From Roseivivax halodurans JCM 10272 (GTDB lineage Bacteria > Pseudomonadota > Alphaproteobacteria > Rhodobacterales > Rhodobacteraceae), in the NCBI RefSeq assembly GCF_000521785.1, contig NZ_JALZ01000014.1, forward strand, positions 1 through 64,000: 64,000 bases of DNA. Reading direction: 5' to 3'. The notes under the pieces were generated by a model, which saw only the letters and a program-made list of their open reading frames with translations, did no database searches and was not told where the DNA came from. This document shows positions 24,694 through 33,847 of the stretch, piece after piece (within the stretch, counting starts at the first letter, position 1; every line of letters starts with the position of its first letter). Both the position numbers and the translations under genes were made by a program.

Positions 24694-25758
24694 ATGACAT
24701 TCACGAGACGCGCCTTCGGCGCCACGGCCCTCGTTGCACTGATGGCGCTGCCCGCCGCGGCGCAGGACAACGGCACCATCGGCATCGCGATGCCCACGAA
24801 ATCATCGGCCCGCTGGATCGCCGACGGCGAGAACATGGTGAAGCAGTTCGAGGAAGCGGGCTACGCCACGGACCTCCAATATGCCGAGGACGACATCCCG
24901 AACCAGCTCGCCCAGATCGAGAACATGATCACCAAGGGCGTCGATGCCCTCGTGATCGCGGCGATCGACGGCACGACCCTGACCAACGCGCTGGCGAATG
25001 CCGCGGCGATGGACATCCCGGTCGTCGCCTACGACCGCCTCATCCGCGACAGCGAGAACGTCGACTACTACGCCACCTTCGACAACTTCCAGGTCGGCGT
25101 GCAGCAGGCCGAGACGCTGGTCGAGGGCCTGAAGGAGCGCTTCCCGGACCAGGAGACCTGGAACGTCGAGCTCTTCGGCGGCTCGCCCGACGACAACAAC
25201 GCCTACTTCTTCTACGACGGCGCGATGAGCGTGCTGCAGCCGATGATCGACGACGGCTCGATCAACGTGGTGTCGGGCCAGATGGGCATGGACACGGTCG
25301 GCACGCTGCGCTGGGACGGCTCGGTCGCTCAGTCGCGGATGGATAACCTCCTCTCGGCCAACTACACCGACCAGCGCGTGCACGGCGTGCTCTCGCCCTA
25401 TGACGGCCTCTCGATCGGCATCATCTCGTCGCTGAAGGGCGTCGGCTACGGCTCGGGCGACATGGAGATGCCCATCGTCACCGGTCAGGACGCCGAGATC
25501 CCGTCGATCAAGGCGATCCGCCGCGGCGAGCAGTACTCGACGATCTTCAAGGACACCCGCGAGCTGGCAGAGGTCACCGTCGGTATGGTCGACGCGCTCC
25601 TGCAGGGCGGCGAGCCCGAGATCAACGACACCGAGACCTACGACAACGGCGTGAAGGTGGTCCCGTCCTACCTGCTCGAGCCGGTGCCGGTAACCGAAGA
25701 GAACATCAACGAGGTTCTCGTCGATTCGGGCTACTACGAGGAATCCCAGCTCAACTGA
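24694..25758 (+). CDS. chvE: ChvE-type multiple monosaccharide-binding protein
   Basis: 354 residues, start fixed by GGGAGGA. Sec signal peptide ([24 protein letters not shown]), then a type I periplasmic sugar-binding fold: [40 protein letters not shown] and [20 protein letters not shown]. ChvE proteins bind L-arabinose, D-galactose, D-glucose or D-xylose. The downstream catabolic genes favour L-arabinose or D-galactose. Two strong stem-loops follow its stop codon. Confidence 0.93.
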   Translation: MTFTRRAFGATALVALMALPAAAQDNGTIGIAMPTKSSARWIADGENMVKQFEEAGYATDLQYAEDDIPNQLAQIENMITKGVDALVIAAIDGTTLTNALANAAAMDIPVVAYDRLIRDSENVDYYATFDNFQVGVQQAETLVEGLKERFPDQETWNVELFGGSPDDNNAYFFYDGAMSVLQPMIDDGSINVVSGQMGMDTVGTLRWDGSVAQSRMDNLLSANYTDQRVHGVLSPYDGLSIGIISSLKGVGYGSGDMEMPIVTGQDAEIPSIKAIRRGEQYSTIFKDTRELAEVTVGMVDALLQGGEPEINDTETYDNGVKVVPSYLLEPVPVTEENINEVLVDSGYYEESQLN

Positions 25759-25769
25759 GCCGGCCCCTC

Positions 25770-25820
25770 GCGGCCGCGGGCACCGCCCCGCGGCCGCACA
25801 TGCTCCCCGGTCAGGGGAGC
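25770..25820 (+). other. Tandem intercistronic stem-loops after chvE
   Basis: An 11-bp perfect stem, GCGGCCGCGGG/CCCGCGGCCGC (25770-25797), and a 7-bp stem, GCTCCCC/GGGGAGC (25802-25820), lie between the binding-protein and ATPase genes. Neither has a T-tract. This placement is typical of 3'-stabilising hairpins that raise binding-protein levels over the rest of the operon. Confidence 0.6.
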
Positions 25821-25844
25821 CCCCTCATTCACTGGAGACGACCG

Positions 25845-27380
25845 ATGGCGACCATCCTCGAGATGCGCGACATCACCAAGGAATTCCCGGGCGTGAAGGC
25901 GCTCGACCGGGTGAACCTCTCCGTCGAGGAAGGCGAGATCCACGCCCTCGTCGGCGAGAACGGCGCGGGCAAGTCGACCCTGATGAAGGTGCTCTCGGGC
26001 GTCTACCCCCACGGCAGCTACGACGGGGAGATCCTCCTCGACGGCACCGAGATGCAGTTCCGCGGCATCCGCGACAGCGAGGCGCGCGGCATCATCATCA
26101 TCCACCAGGAACTCGCGCTGATCCCGCTCCTGGCCGTGGCCGAAAACATCTTTCTCGGCAACGAACGCGCCCATCGGGGCCTGATCAACTGGCGCGAGAC
26201 CGAAAGACGCGCCGCGGACCTTCTCGCCCGCGTCGGCCTCAAGGAAAGCCCCAAGACCACCGTCGCGGATCTCGGCCTCGGCAAGCAGCAGCTGGTGGAG
26301 ATCGCCAAGGCGCTCTCGAAGGACGTGCGCCTCCTGATCCTCGACGAGCCGACCTCCTCGCTCAACGAACAGGACAGCGAGAAGCTGCTCGAGCTGCTGA
26401 CAGAGTTCCGCAAGCAGGGGGTGACGTCGATCCTCATTAGCCACAAGCTCAACGAGATCAGCCGCGTCGCCGACACGATCACCGTCCTGCGCGACGGCTC
26501 GACCGTGGCCCGGCTCGACTGCAAGGACGGCATCAGCGAGGACGACATCATCCGCGACATGGTCGGGCGCTCGCTCGACGACCGCTACCCCGAACGCGAG
26601 CCCAAGGTCTCGGACGAGGTGGCCATGGAAGTCTCGAACTGGACCGTGCACCACCCGATCCAGACCGATCGCAAGGTGGTGGACGACGTGTCCTTCCACG
26701 TCCGCCGCGGCGAGGTGCTGGGCATCGCGGGGCTGATGGGCGCAGGGAGGACCGAGCTTGCCATGTCGCTCTTCGGCCGCTCCTACGGCCGCGACATCAG
26801 CGGCAGCGCGAAAATCGGCGGCCGCGAAGCGGACCTCTCGTCCGTGCGCAGCGCGATCAACGCGGGCCTCGCCTACGCCACCGAGGACCGCAAGACCTAC
26901 GGACTCGTTCTCGGCGACACGATCCGCCGCAACGTGCCGCTCGCCAAGCTCGACGCCATCGCCGACGGCCTCGTCGTCAACAGGCACCGCGAAGGCGACG
27001 TCGCCGAGAAGTACCGCGACCGTCTCGCCATCAAGTCGAGCAGCATCGAGCAGGAGACGATCAACCTCTCGGGCGGCAACCAGCAGAAGGTCGTCCTGTC
27101 GAAATGGCTCTTCGCCGATCCGGACATCCTGATCCTCGACGAGCCGACGCGTGGCATCGATGTCGGCGCGAAGTTCGAGATCTACACCGTCATCCGTGAC
27201 CTCGCCGCCTCCGGCAAGGCCATCATCGTCATCTCGTCGGAGATGCCCGAGCTTCTCGGCATCACCGACCGTCTCTACGTCATGAACGAAGGCCGCTTCG
27301 TGGGCGAGATGCCCACCGCCGAAGCCAGCCAGGAAAAGATCATGGCGCGCATCATCAAGTCGGGGAACCGAGCCGCATGA
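25845..27380 (+). CDS. gguA: Sugar ABC transporter ATPase, tandem NBD (GguA/MmsA type)
   Basis: 511 residues with two ATPase domains. Domain 1: Walker [10 protein letters not shown] (37-45), a divergent signature [15 protein letters not shown], Walker [12 protein letters not shown]. Domain 2: degenerate Walker A ([10 protein letters not shown]), canonical signature [15 protein letters not shown], Walker [15 protein letters not shown]. This asymmetry is standard for the ribose/galactose subfamily. The start was set at MATILEM, with GGAGAC upstream. It overlaps the permease gene by 4 nt. Confidence 0.95.
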   Translation: MATILEMRDITKEFPGVKALDRVNLSVEEGEIHALVGENGAGKSTLMKVLSGVYPHGSYDGEILLDGTEMQFRGIRDSEARGIIIIHQELALIPLLAVAENIFLGNERAHRGLINWRETERRAADLLARVGLKESPKTTVADLGLGKQQLVEIAKALSKDVRLLILDEPTSSLNEQDSEKLLELLTEFRKQGVTSILISHKLNEISRVADTITVLRDGSTVARLDCKDGISEDDIIRDMVGRSLDDRYPEREPKVSDEVAMEVSNWTVHHPIQTDRKVVDDVSFHVRRGEVLGIAGLMGAGRTELAMSLFGRSYGRDISGSAKIGGREADLSSVRSAINAGLAYATEDRKTYGLVLGDTIRRNVPLAKLDAIADGLVVNRHREGDVAEKYRDRLAIKSSSIEQETINLSGGNQQKVVLSKWLFADPDILILDEPTRGIDVGAKFEIYTVIRDLAASGKAIIVISSEMPELLGITDRLYVMNEGRFVGEMPTAEASQEKIMARIIKSGNRAA

Positions 27381-28585
27381 GCAACATCGTGGACAGCACC
27401 GCCCAGGCGCCCGCCGGGCAGCAGGCCCGCGCGAGCCTGAAGTTCCTGAAAAATCACCTGCGGGAATACGGCATCCTCTTCGCCCTCATCGCGATCATGG
27501 TGTTCTTCCAGATCGCGACGGGGGGGATCCTCCTCAAGCCGGTGAACATCACCAACCTCGTGCTCCAGAACTCCTACATCGTCATCATGGCGATCGGGAT
27601 GCTGCTGGTGATCGTCGCGGGGCATATCGACCTCTCGGTCGGCTCGGTTCTTGGCTTCATCGGGGCGCTCGCGGCGGTGATGATCGTGAACTGGGGCGTG
27701 CCCTACCTCATCGCCGGCATCCTCTGCCTCATCGTCGGGGCGATGATCGGCGCGGCGCAGGGCTTCTGGGTCGCCTATTTCCGCATCCCCTCCTTCATCG
27801 TGACGCTGGCGGGCATGCTGGTCTTCAAGGGCCTGACGCTCTGGCTCCTCGCCGGGCAATCGGTCGGCCCCTTCCCGCCGCAATTCCAGCTGATCTCCTC
27901 GGGCTTCCTGCCCGACCCGTTCGGCGTCGACGGCTTCAACCTGATGTCGCTGCTGATCGGCGTCGGCGTGGCGCTCGCCCTCGCAATCTTCCTGGTCCGC
28001 GGCCGCGCGCAGGCCGCCAAGACCGGCGCGGTCGACGAACCCTTCGCCTTCTTCGCGGCCAAGACTGCCATCATCGTCATCGGCATCGTCTGGATGAGCT
28101 GGCTGATGGCCGATTTCCGCGGGCTGCCGAACGTCTTCATCGTCATGGCGCTCCTGATCGCGATCTACAGCTTCGTCACCAGCCGCACGACGATCGGCCG
28201 CCGCATCTACGCCATCGGCGGCAACGAGAAGGCGGCGAGCCTCTCGGGCATCAACTCCAAGCGCCTGACCTTCCTGACCTTCGCCAACATGGGGATGCTG
28301 GCCGCGCTCGCGGGCCTCGTCTTCGCCGCGCGCCTCAACACCGCGACGCCCAAGGCGGGCGCGACCTTCGAGCTCGACGTGATCGCGGCGGTCTTCATCG
28401 GCGGCGCGTCGATGGCGGGCGGCGTCGGCACCGTGGTCGGCGCGGTGGTCGGAGCCTTCATCATGGGCGTGATGAACAACGGCATGTCCATCCTCGGGAT
28501 CGGCATCGACTACCAGCAGGTCATCAAGGGGCTTGTGCTCCTCGCCGCGGTGATCTTCGACGTGATGAACAAGCAGAAGAGCTGA
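27377..28585 (+). CDS. gguB: Sugar ABC transporter permease (GguB type)
   Basis: 402 residues, hydrophobic, with about ten predicted membrane segments and the family motif [27 protein letters not shown] near the C terminus. The insertion between helices 6 and 7 ([15 protein letters not shown]) is typical of GguB/XylH-type permeases. The ATGA overlap with the ATPase gene shows coupling. Together with ChvE and GguA it forms a complete importer. Confidence 0.94.
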   Translation: MSNIVDSTAQAPAGQQARASLKFLKNHLREYGILFALIAIMVFFQIATGGILLKPVNITNLVLQNSYIVIMAIGMLLVIVAGHIDLSVGSVLGFIGALAAVMIVNWGVPYLIAGILCLIVGAMIGAAQGFWVAYFRIPSFIVTLAGMLVFKGLTLWLLAGQSVGPFPPQFQLISSGFLPDPFGVDGFNLMSLLIGVGVALALAIFLVRGRAQAAKTGAVDEPFAFFAAKTAIIVIGIVWMSWLMADFRGLPNVFIVMALLIAIYSFVTSRTTIGRRIYAIGGNEKAASLSGINSKRLTFLTFANMGMLAALAGLVFAARLNTATPKAGATFELDVIAAVFIGGASMAGGVGTVVGAVVGAFIMGVMNNGMSILGIGIDYQQVIKGLVLLAAVIFDVMNKQKS

Positions 28586-28610
28586 CGCTTCCGTCATCGG
28601 CACCAAAACT

Positions 28611-28637
28611 GACCCGGCGGCGGCGGGCCGCCGGGTC
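28611..28637 (+). other. Intercistronic stem-loop between gguB and the dehydratase
   Basis: Perfect 11-bp stem GACCCGGCGGC/GCCGCCGGGTC with a 5-nt loop and no T-tract, 30 nt before the next start codon. Probably an RNA-processing or partial attenuation point between transport and catabolic genes. Confidence 0.55.
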
Positions 28638-28666
28638 GCACAGACTTTGACCTTCGAGGCACGGAC

Positions 28667-30409
28667 ATGACGTTCCAACCGGCAGACTGGCCCCGCAAGC
28701 TGCGCAGCCAGGAATGGTACGGCGGCACCAGCCGCGACGCGATCTACCACCGCGGCTGGCTCAAGAACCAGGGCTACCCCCACGACCTCTTCGACGGCCG
28801 GCCGGTGATCGGGATCATGAACACCTGGTCCGAGCTCACCCCCTGCAACGGCCACCTGCGCGAGCTTGCCGAAAAGGTGAAGGCCGGGATCTGGGAGGCC
28901 GGGGGCTTTCCGCTCGAAGTGCCGGTCTTCTCGGCTTCCGAGAACACGTTCCGCCCCTCCGCGATGATGTACCGCAACCTCGCGGCGATGGCGGTCGAGG
29001 AGGCGATGCGCAACCAGCCCATCGACGGCGCGGTTCTGCTGGTGGGCTGCGACAAGACCACGCCGAGCCTCATCATGGGCGCGGCCTCGACCGACATCCC
29101 CTCCATCGTGGTGACCGGCGGGCCAATGCTGAACGGCTGGTTCCGGGGCGAGCGCCTCGGCTCGGGCACGGCGCTCTGGCAGATGTCCGAGGACATCAAG
29201 GCCGGGAAGATGACGCAGGAGGAGTTCCTCGAAGCCGAGCAGGCGATGTCCCGCTCCTCGGGAACCTGCAACACCATGGGCACCGCCTCGACCATGGCCT
29301 CGATGGCCGAGGCGCTCGGCATGGCGCTCTCGGGAAATGCGGCGATTCCGGCGGTCGACGCGCGGCGGCGGGTCATGGCGCAGCTCTCTGGCCGGCGCAT
29401 CGTGCAGATGGTCAAGGACGACCTCAAACCTTCCGACGTGCTGACCAAAGAAGCCTTCGAGAACGCGATCCGCACCAACGGCGCCATCGGCGGCTCGACC
29501 AACGCGGTGATCCACGTGCTCGCGATCGCGGGCCGCGTCGGTGTCGACATCTCTCTCGATGACTGGGACCGGCTCGGGCGAGACGTGCCGACGGTGGTGA
29601 ACCTCATGCCCTCGGGCAAGTACCTGATGGAGGAGTTCTTCTATGCCGGCGGGCTTCCCGTCGTGCTGAAGCGCCTCGGCGAGGCGGGCATGCTCAACCG
29701 GGATGCGCTCACCGTCTCGGGCGGGACGATCTGGGAGGAGGTGAAGGACGCCGTGAACTGGAACGAGGACGTGATCCGCCCCGCGGACAAGGCCCTCGCC
29801 GCCTCGGGCGGAATCGCGGTCCTGCGCGGCAATCTCGCGCCCGGCGGCGCGGTCCTGAAACCCTCGGCGGCGAACCCGGACCTCATGCAGCATCGCGGCC
29901 GCGCGGTGGTCTTCGAGGATATAGATGACTACAAGGCGCGCATCGGCAACGAGGATCTCGACATCGACGAGAGCTGCATCATGGTGCTCAAGAATTGCGG
30001 CCCCAAGGGCTATCCAGGCATGTCCGAGGTCGGGAACATGGGCCTTCCGCCCAAGGTCCTGCGCCGCGGCATCACCGACATGATCCGCATCTCCGACGCG
30101 CGCATGTCGGGCACCGCCTACGGCACCGTGATCCTGCACACCTCGCCCGAGGCGGCGGTCGGCGGCCCCCTCGCCGTGGTGCGCTCGGGCGACATGATCG
30201 AGGTGGACGTGCCCGGACGGCGCCTCCATCTCGACATCCCGGACGAGGAACTGCAGTCCCGCCTCGCCGCCTGGCAGAGCGCGGTGACGCCGCCCGAGAG
30301 CGGCTATGCCCGCCTCTTCCACGACCATGTCGAGCAGGCTGATACCGGCGCCGATTTCGACTTCCTCAAGGGATGCCGCGGACGGGAGGTGCCTCGTGAC
30401 AGCCACTGA
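28667..30409 (+). CDS. IlvD/Edd-family sugar-acid dehydratase (probable L-arabonate dehydratase)
   Basis: 580 residues. The Fe-S dehydratase signatures are present: CDKTTPS (GCDKTTPSLIMGA), SSGTCNTMGTASTM and GPKGYPGMSEVGNMGLP. The start MTFQPADWPRKLRSQEWYGG with DLFDGRPVIGIMNTWSELTP is the form seen in L-arabonate and D-xylonate dehydratases rather than IlvD. It would convert the sugar acid to its 2-keto-3-deoxy derivative. Its neighbours supply the preceding dehydrogenase and the following dehydratase and aldehyde dehydrogenase. D-fuconate or D-galactonate are alternative substrates. Confidence 0.9.
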   Translation: MTFQPADWPRKLRSQEWYGGTSRDAIYHRGWLKNQGYPHDLFDGRPVIGIMNTWSELTPCNGHLRELAEKVKAGIWEAGGFPLEVPVFSASENTFRPSAMMYRNLAAMAVEEAMRNQPIDGAVLLVGCDKTTPSLIMGAASTDIPSIVVTGGPMLNGWFRGERLGSGTALWQMSEDIKAGKMTQEEFLEAEQAMSRSSGTCNTMGTASTMASMAEALGMALSGNAAIPAVDARRRVMAQLSGRRIVQMVKDDLKPSDVLTKEAFENAIRTNGAIGGSTNAVIHVLAIAGRVGVDISLDDWDRLGRDVPTVVNLMPSGKYLMEEFFYAGGLPVVLKRLGEAGMLNRDALTVSGGTIWEEVKDAVNWNEDVIRPADKALAASGGIAVLRGNLAPGGAVLKPSAANPDLMQHRGRAVVFEDIDDYKARIGNEDLDIDESCIMVLKNCGPKGYPGMSEVGNMGLPPKVLRRGITDMIRISDARMSGTAYGTVILHTSPEAAVGGPLAVVRSGDMIEVDVPGRRLHLDIPDEELQSRLAAWQSAVTPPESGYARLFHDHVEQADTGADFDFLKGCRGREVPRDSH

Positions 30410-31322
30410 CATCGCCATCGTCGGCGTGGGCAAGATCGCCCGCGACCAGCACATTCCCAGCATCGCCGCCGATCCCGGCTTCACGCTCGCGGCCACGGTC
30501 AGCCGCTCGGGCGGCGTGGACGGCACCGAGAACCACGAGACGCTCGACGCCCTGCTCGAGGCGCGCCCGGACATCCCGGCGGTGTCGCTCTGCATGCCCC
30601 CAGTGCCACGCTACGAGGCCGCCCGCGCGGCCATCGCGGCGGGTCGCCACGTGATGCTCGAGAAGCCCCCCGGCGCCACCGTGGCCGAGGTCTTCGCGCT
30701 CGAGCGCCTCGCGCGCGAGGCGGGCGTCACGCTCTTCGCCACGTGGCATTCGCGCCATGCCGCAGGCGTCGCCGCGGCGAAGGACTGGCTCGCGGACAAG
30801 AATATCCGCCGCCTGCGCGTCGACTGGAAGGAGGACGTGCGCAAGTGGCACCCCGGTCAGGCCTGGATCTGGGAGCCGGGCGGGCTCGGCGTCTTCGATC
30901 CCGGCATCAACGCGCTCTCCATCGTGACCGAGATCATGCCGGTGCCGCTGCATCTCTCCGCCGCCGAGCTGTCCTTTCCCGAAAACCGCGACACCCCCAT
31001 CGCGGCGGATCTGACCTTCGCGGGCCCCGGCGACATCGACGCCACGGCGACCTTCGACTGGCGTCAGGAAGGCGGCGAGATCTGGCAGATCGAGATCGAG
31101 ACCGATGCAGGCACGCTGAAACTCACCGAAGGCGGCGACCGCCTCTTCATCGACGGTGCGGAGCAGGAAGTCGCCAACGCCGGCGAGTACCCCGAACTCT
31201 ACCGCCGCTTCGCCCACCTCATCGACACCGGCGCCTCCGACGTCGACCCCGCCCCCCTCATCCATGTCGCGGATGCCTTCCTGCTGGGCCGGCGGATCGT
31301 CACCGCGCCCTTCCACGACTGA
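30396..31322 (+). CDS. Gfo/Idh/MocA aldose 1-dehydrogenase (L-arabinose/D-galactose)
   Basis: 308 residues from GTG 30396, which has GGGAGGT 5 nt upstream. It overlaps the dehydratase gene by 14 nt. Rossmann motif in IAIVGVGKIARDQHIPSI, then EKPPGATV, the family's EKP motif. WEPGGLGVFDPGINALSI matches the sugar-binding loop of L-arabinose and D-galactose 1-dehydrogenases. It oxidises the sugar to a lactone with NAD(P)+. No lactonase gene is present in this cluster. Confidence 0.88.
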   Translation: MTATDIAIVGVGKIARDQHIPSIAADPGFTLAATVSRSGGVDGTENHETLDALLEARPDIPAVSLCMPPVPRYEAARAAIAAGRHVMLEKPPGATVAEVFALERLAREAGVTLFATWHSRHAAGVAAAKDWLADKNIRRLRVDWKEDVRKWHPGQAWIWEPGGLGVFDPGINALSIVTEIMPVPLHLSAAELSFPENRDTPIAADLTFAGPGDIDATATFDWRQEGGEIWQIEIETDAGTLKLTEGGDRLFIDGAEQEVANAGEYPELYRRFAHLIDTGASDVDPAPLIHVADAFLLGRRIVTAPFHD

Positions 31323-31338
31323 CCCCCGGGAGAACACC

Positions 31339-32256
31339 ATGGTAGCCACACGGATGACCGGCAGCTGGCCGGTCGCCCCGACCCCGTTCCACGACGACGG
31401 CAGCCTCGACGAGGCTGGCATGGCACGGGTGCTCGATTGCATCGTCGACAGCGGCGCCGACGGCGTCTGCATCCTCGCCAACTTCTCCGAGCAGTTCCTG
31501 CTGAGCGACGACGAGCGCGAGACCCTGACGAAGCTCTGCCTGCGCCATCTCGGCGGGCGCATCCCCGCGATCGTCACGATATCGCATTACGCGACCGACG
31601 TGGCGGTGGCGCGGGCGCAGCTCGCCAAGGATCTCGGCGCCCGCGCGGTGATGCTGATGGCGCCCTACCATGGCGCGCTGATGAAGGGCACGCCCCAGCA
31701 GACCTTCGAGCAGATGCAGCGCGTCGGCGAGGTCGGCATCCCGATCATGATCCAGGACGCGCCGCTCTCCGGCGTCGAGCTGCCCGTCGACCTCCTCGTA
31801 CGCATGGCGCGCGAGATCGAGATGGTGCAGCACTTCAAGATCGAATGCCCGGGCGCGGCCACAAAACTGCGCGCGCTCATCGAGCAGGGCGGCGAGCATA
31901 TCGTCAGCCCCCTCGACGGCGAGGAAGGCATCACCCAGCTTGCCGACCTCGACGCGGGCGCAACCGGCACCATGTGCTCTGCCATGATCCCCGAATGGAT
32001 CGGCCGGGTCGTCCTGCCCCACGCACAGGGCAACCGGGACGCCGCCGTCGAGACCTACGCGAAGATCCTCCCGGCGGTGAACCACGAGAACCGGCAATGC
32101 GGGTTCCGCGCGGCCAAGGCGGCGATGGTGGAGGGCGGCGTGATCCGCTCGGACTTCTGCCGCCACCCGGTGCCGCCCCTGCCCGCACCCACGCGGGACG
32201 AGCTGATCGGCCTCCTGAGGCCGCTCGACCCCGTATCGATGCGCTGGGGCCGCTGA
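31339..32256 (+). CDS. DapA-family 2-keto-3-deoxy-L-arabonate dehydratase (probable)
   Basis: 305 residues, a class I aldolase-fold protein. The Schiff-base lysine is likely in MVQHFKIECPGAATK, and the upstream tyrosine-containing strand is TISHYATDVAVARAQ. In the Weimberg-type L-arabinose route this enzyme dehydrates L-2-keto-3-deoxyarabonate to 2-oxoglutarate semialdehyde. The aldehyde dehydrogenase that would use this product is the next gene, which supports dehydratase rather than aldolase activity. AGAA precedes the ATG at 31339. Confidence 0.82.
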   Translation: MVATRMTGSWPVAPTPFHDDGSLDEAGMARVLDCIVDSGADGVCILANFSEQFLLSDDERETLTKLCLRHLGGRIPAIVTISHYATDVAVARAQLAKDLGARAVMLMAPYHGALMKGTPQQTFEQMQRVGEVGIPIMIQDAPLSGVELPVDLLVRMAREIEMVQHFKIECPGAATKLRALIEQGGEHIVSPLDGEEGITQLADLDAGATGTMCSAMIPEWIGRVVLPHAQGNRDAAVETYAKILPAVNHENRQCGFRAAKAAMVEGGVIRSDFCRHPVPPLPAPTRDELIGLLRPLDPVSMRWGR

Positions 32257-32293
32257 GGCCCAGCCGACACAAACGGAACAGACGAGAGACACC

Positions 32294-33808
32294 ATGACCC
32301 ACAGCATCACCGGCAAGCACCTGATCGGAGGCGACTGGATCTCCGGAACCTCGACCTTCCGCACGAGCCCCGCATCGGGCGATCCGCTCGAGATCTCGGC
32401 GGGCGACGCCGCGCTCGTGGACAAGGCGGTTCAGGCCGCAGAGGCCGCGTTCGACGCCTATGCCGCCACCAGCCGCGAGGCCCGCGCCGCCTTCCTCGAC
32501 GCCATCGCCGAGGAACTCGAGGCCCGCGTCGACGACATCACCCCAATGGCCATGGCCGAGACCGCCCTGCCCGAACCGCGCATCCGCTCGGTCGAGCTGC
32601 CGCGCACCGCCAACCAGATGCGCCTCTTCGCCACCCATATCCGCAAGGGCGACTACCTCGACCTGCGGCACGATCCCGCCATGCCCGACCGGCAGCCCAT
32701 GCCGCGCCCGGACCTGCGCATGGTCCAGCGCCCGATCGGCCCGGTCGCCGTCTTCGGCGCCTCGAACTTCCCCCTCGCCTTCTCGACCGCCGGCGGCGAC
32801 ACCGCCGCGGCGCTCGCGGCGGGCTGCCCCGTCGTCGTCAAGGCGCACGAGGCCCATGCCGGCACCTGCGAGCTCACCGCCTCGGCGATCCAGGCCGCGG
32901 CCGAGCGCACCGGGATGCCGACGGGCGTCTTCAACCAGGTCCAAGGCGGCTCGCTCGAGGTCGGTCAGGCGCTCGTCCAACATCCGCTGATCAAGGCGGT
33001 CGGCTTCACCGGCTCCTACAAGGGCGGCAAGGCGCTCTACGATCTCTGCGCCCAGCGCGACGAGCCGATCCCGTTCTTCGGCGAGATGGGCTCGATCAAC
33101 CCGATGTTCCTGCTGCCCGAGGCCGTCAGCGCCCGCGCGGCGGATCTCGGTGAAGGCTGGGCCGCCTCGCTCACCATGGGCGTCGGCCAGTTCTGCACCA
33201 ATCCGGGCATCGCCGTGGTGCTCGGCGGCTCCGAAGCCGACACCTTCCGCGACGCGGCCCGCGCCAAGCTCTCCGAGACCGGCCCGCAAACAATGCTCAC
33301 CGACGGCATCGCGGCCGCCTATCGCGGCGGCGCCGAGGCGCTCGCGGGACGTCCGGGCGTGACCGAAGTCGTCACCTCCGAGCCGAAGGACCGCGAGGCG
33401 ACCCCGTTCCTCTTCGAGACCGACGCAAAGAGCTTCCTCGAAGACGAGACCCTGCGCCAGGAGGTCTTCGGCCCGCTCGGCCTGATCGTCCGCGCATCCT
33501 CGGTCGAGGAGATGGCCGAGATCGCCCGCGCCATGGAAGGCCAGCTCACGGTCACGCTGCACATGGACGACGGCGACATCGAAACGGCCCGCAAGCTGGT
33601 GCCGCTGCTCGAGCGCAAGGCGGGCCGCATCCTCGCCAACGGCTTCCCGACAGGGGTCGAGGTGGCGGATGCCATGGTGCATGGCGGCCCCTGGCCGGCC
33701 TCGTCGAACTTCGGCGCGACGAGCGTCGGGACGCTGGCGATCCGCCGCTTCCTGCGCCCGGTCTGCTACCAGAACCTGCCAGAGATGCTGGTGCCCGAAA
33801 CCGCCTGA
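32294..33808 (+). CDS. 2-oxoglutarate semialdehyde dehydrogenase
   Basis: 504 residues, aldehyde dehydrogenase superfamily. The cofactor-binding region is GPVAVFGASNFPLAFSTAGG, the catalytic Glu is in FFGEMGSINPMF, and the catalytic Cys in VGQFCTNPG. These forms are characteristic of NADP-dependent 2,5-dioxovalerate (KGSA) dehydrogenases. It gives 2-oxoglutarate and so feeds pentose carbon into the TCA cycle. Last gene of the sugar operon, followed by a strong stem-loop. Confidence 0.9.
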   Translation: MTHSITGKHLIGGDWISGTSTFRTSPASGDPLEISAGDAALVDKAVQAAEAAFDAYAATSREARAAFLDAIAEELEARVDDITPMAMAETALPEPRIRSVELPRTANQMRLFATHIRKGDYLDLRHDPAMPDRQPMPRPDLRMVQRPIGPVAVFGASNFPLAFSTAGGDTAAALAAGCPVVVKAHEAHAGTCELTASAIQAAAERTGMPTGVFNQVQGGSLEVGQALVQHPLIKAVGFTGSYKGGKALYDLCAQRDEPIPFFGEMGSINPMFLLPEAVSARAADLGEGWAASLTMGVGQFCTNPGIAVVLGGSEADTFRDAARAKLSETGPQTMLTDGIAAAYRGGAEALAGRPGVTEVVTSEPKDREATPFLFETDAKSFLEDETLRQEVFGPLGLIVRASSVEEMAEIARAMEGQLTVTLHMDDGDIETARKLVPLLERKAGRILANGFPTGVEVADAMVHGGPWPASSNFGATSVGTLAIRRFLRPVCYQNLPEMLVPETA

Positions 33809-33816
33809 CCAACCCT

Positions 33817-33841
33817 GCCGCCGCCGGACCCCGGCGGCGGC
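33817..33841. terminator. Stem-loop between convergent genes
   Basis: Perfect 11-bp stem GCCGCCGCCGG/CCGGCGGCGGC with a 3-nt loop, in the 39-nt gap between convergent stop codons. No long T-tract on either strand. Confidence 0.6.
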
Positions 33842-33847
33842 GTTCCC

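Noticed and set aside
27275-30595. A 1106-codon minus-strand frame opposite the sugar operon
   Set aside because: Antisense of gguB and the dehydratase, both certain. High GC removes stop codons from the antisense frame.
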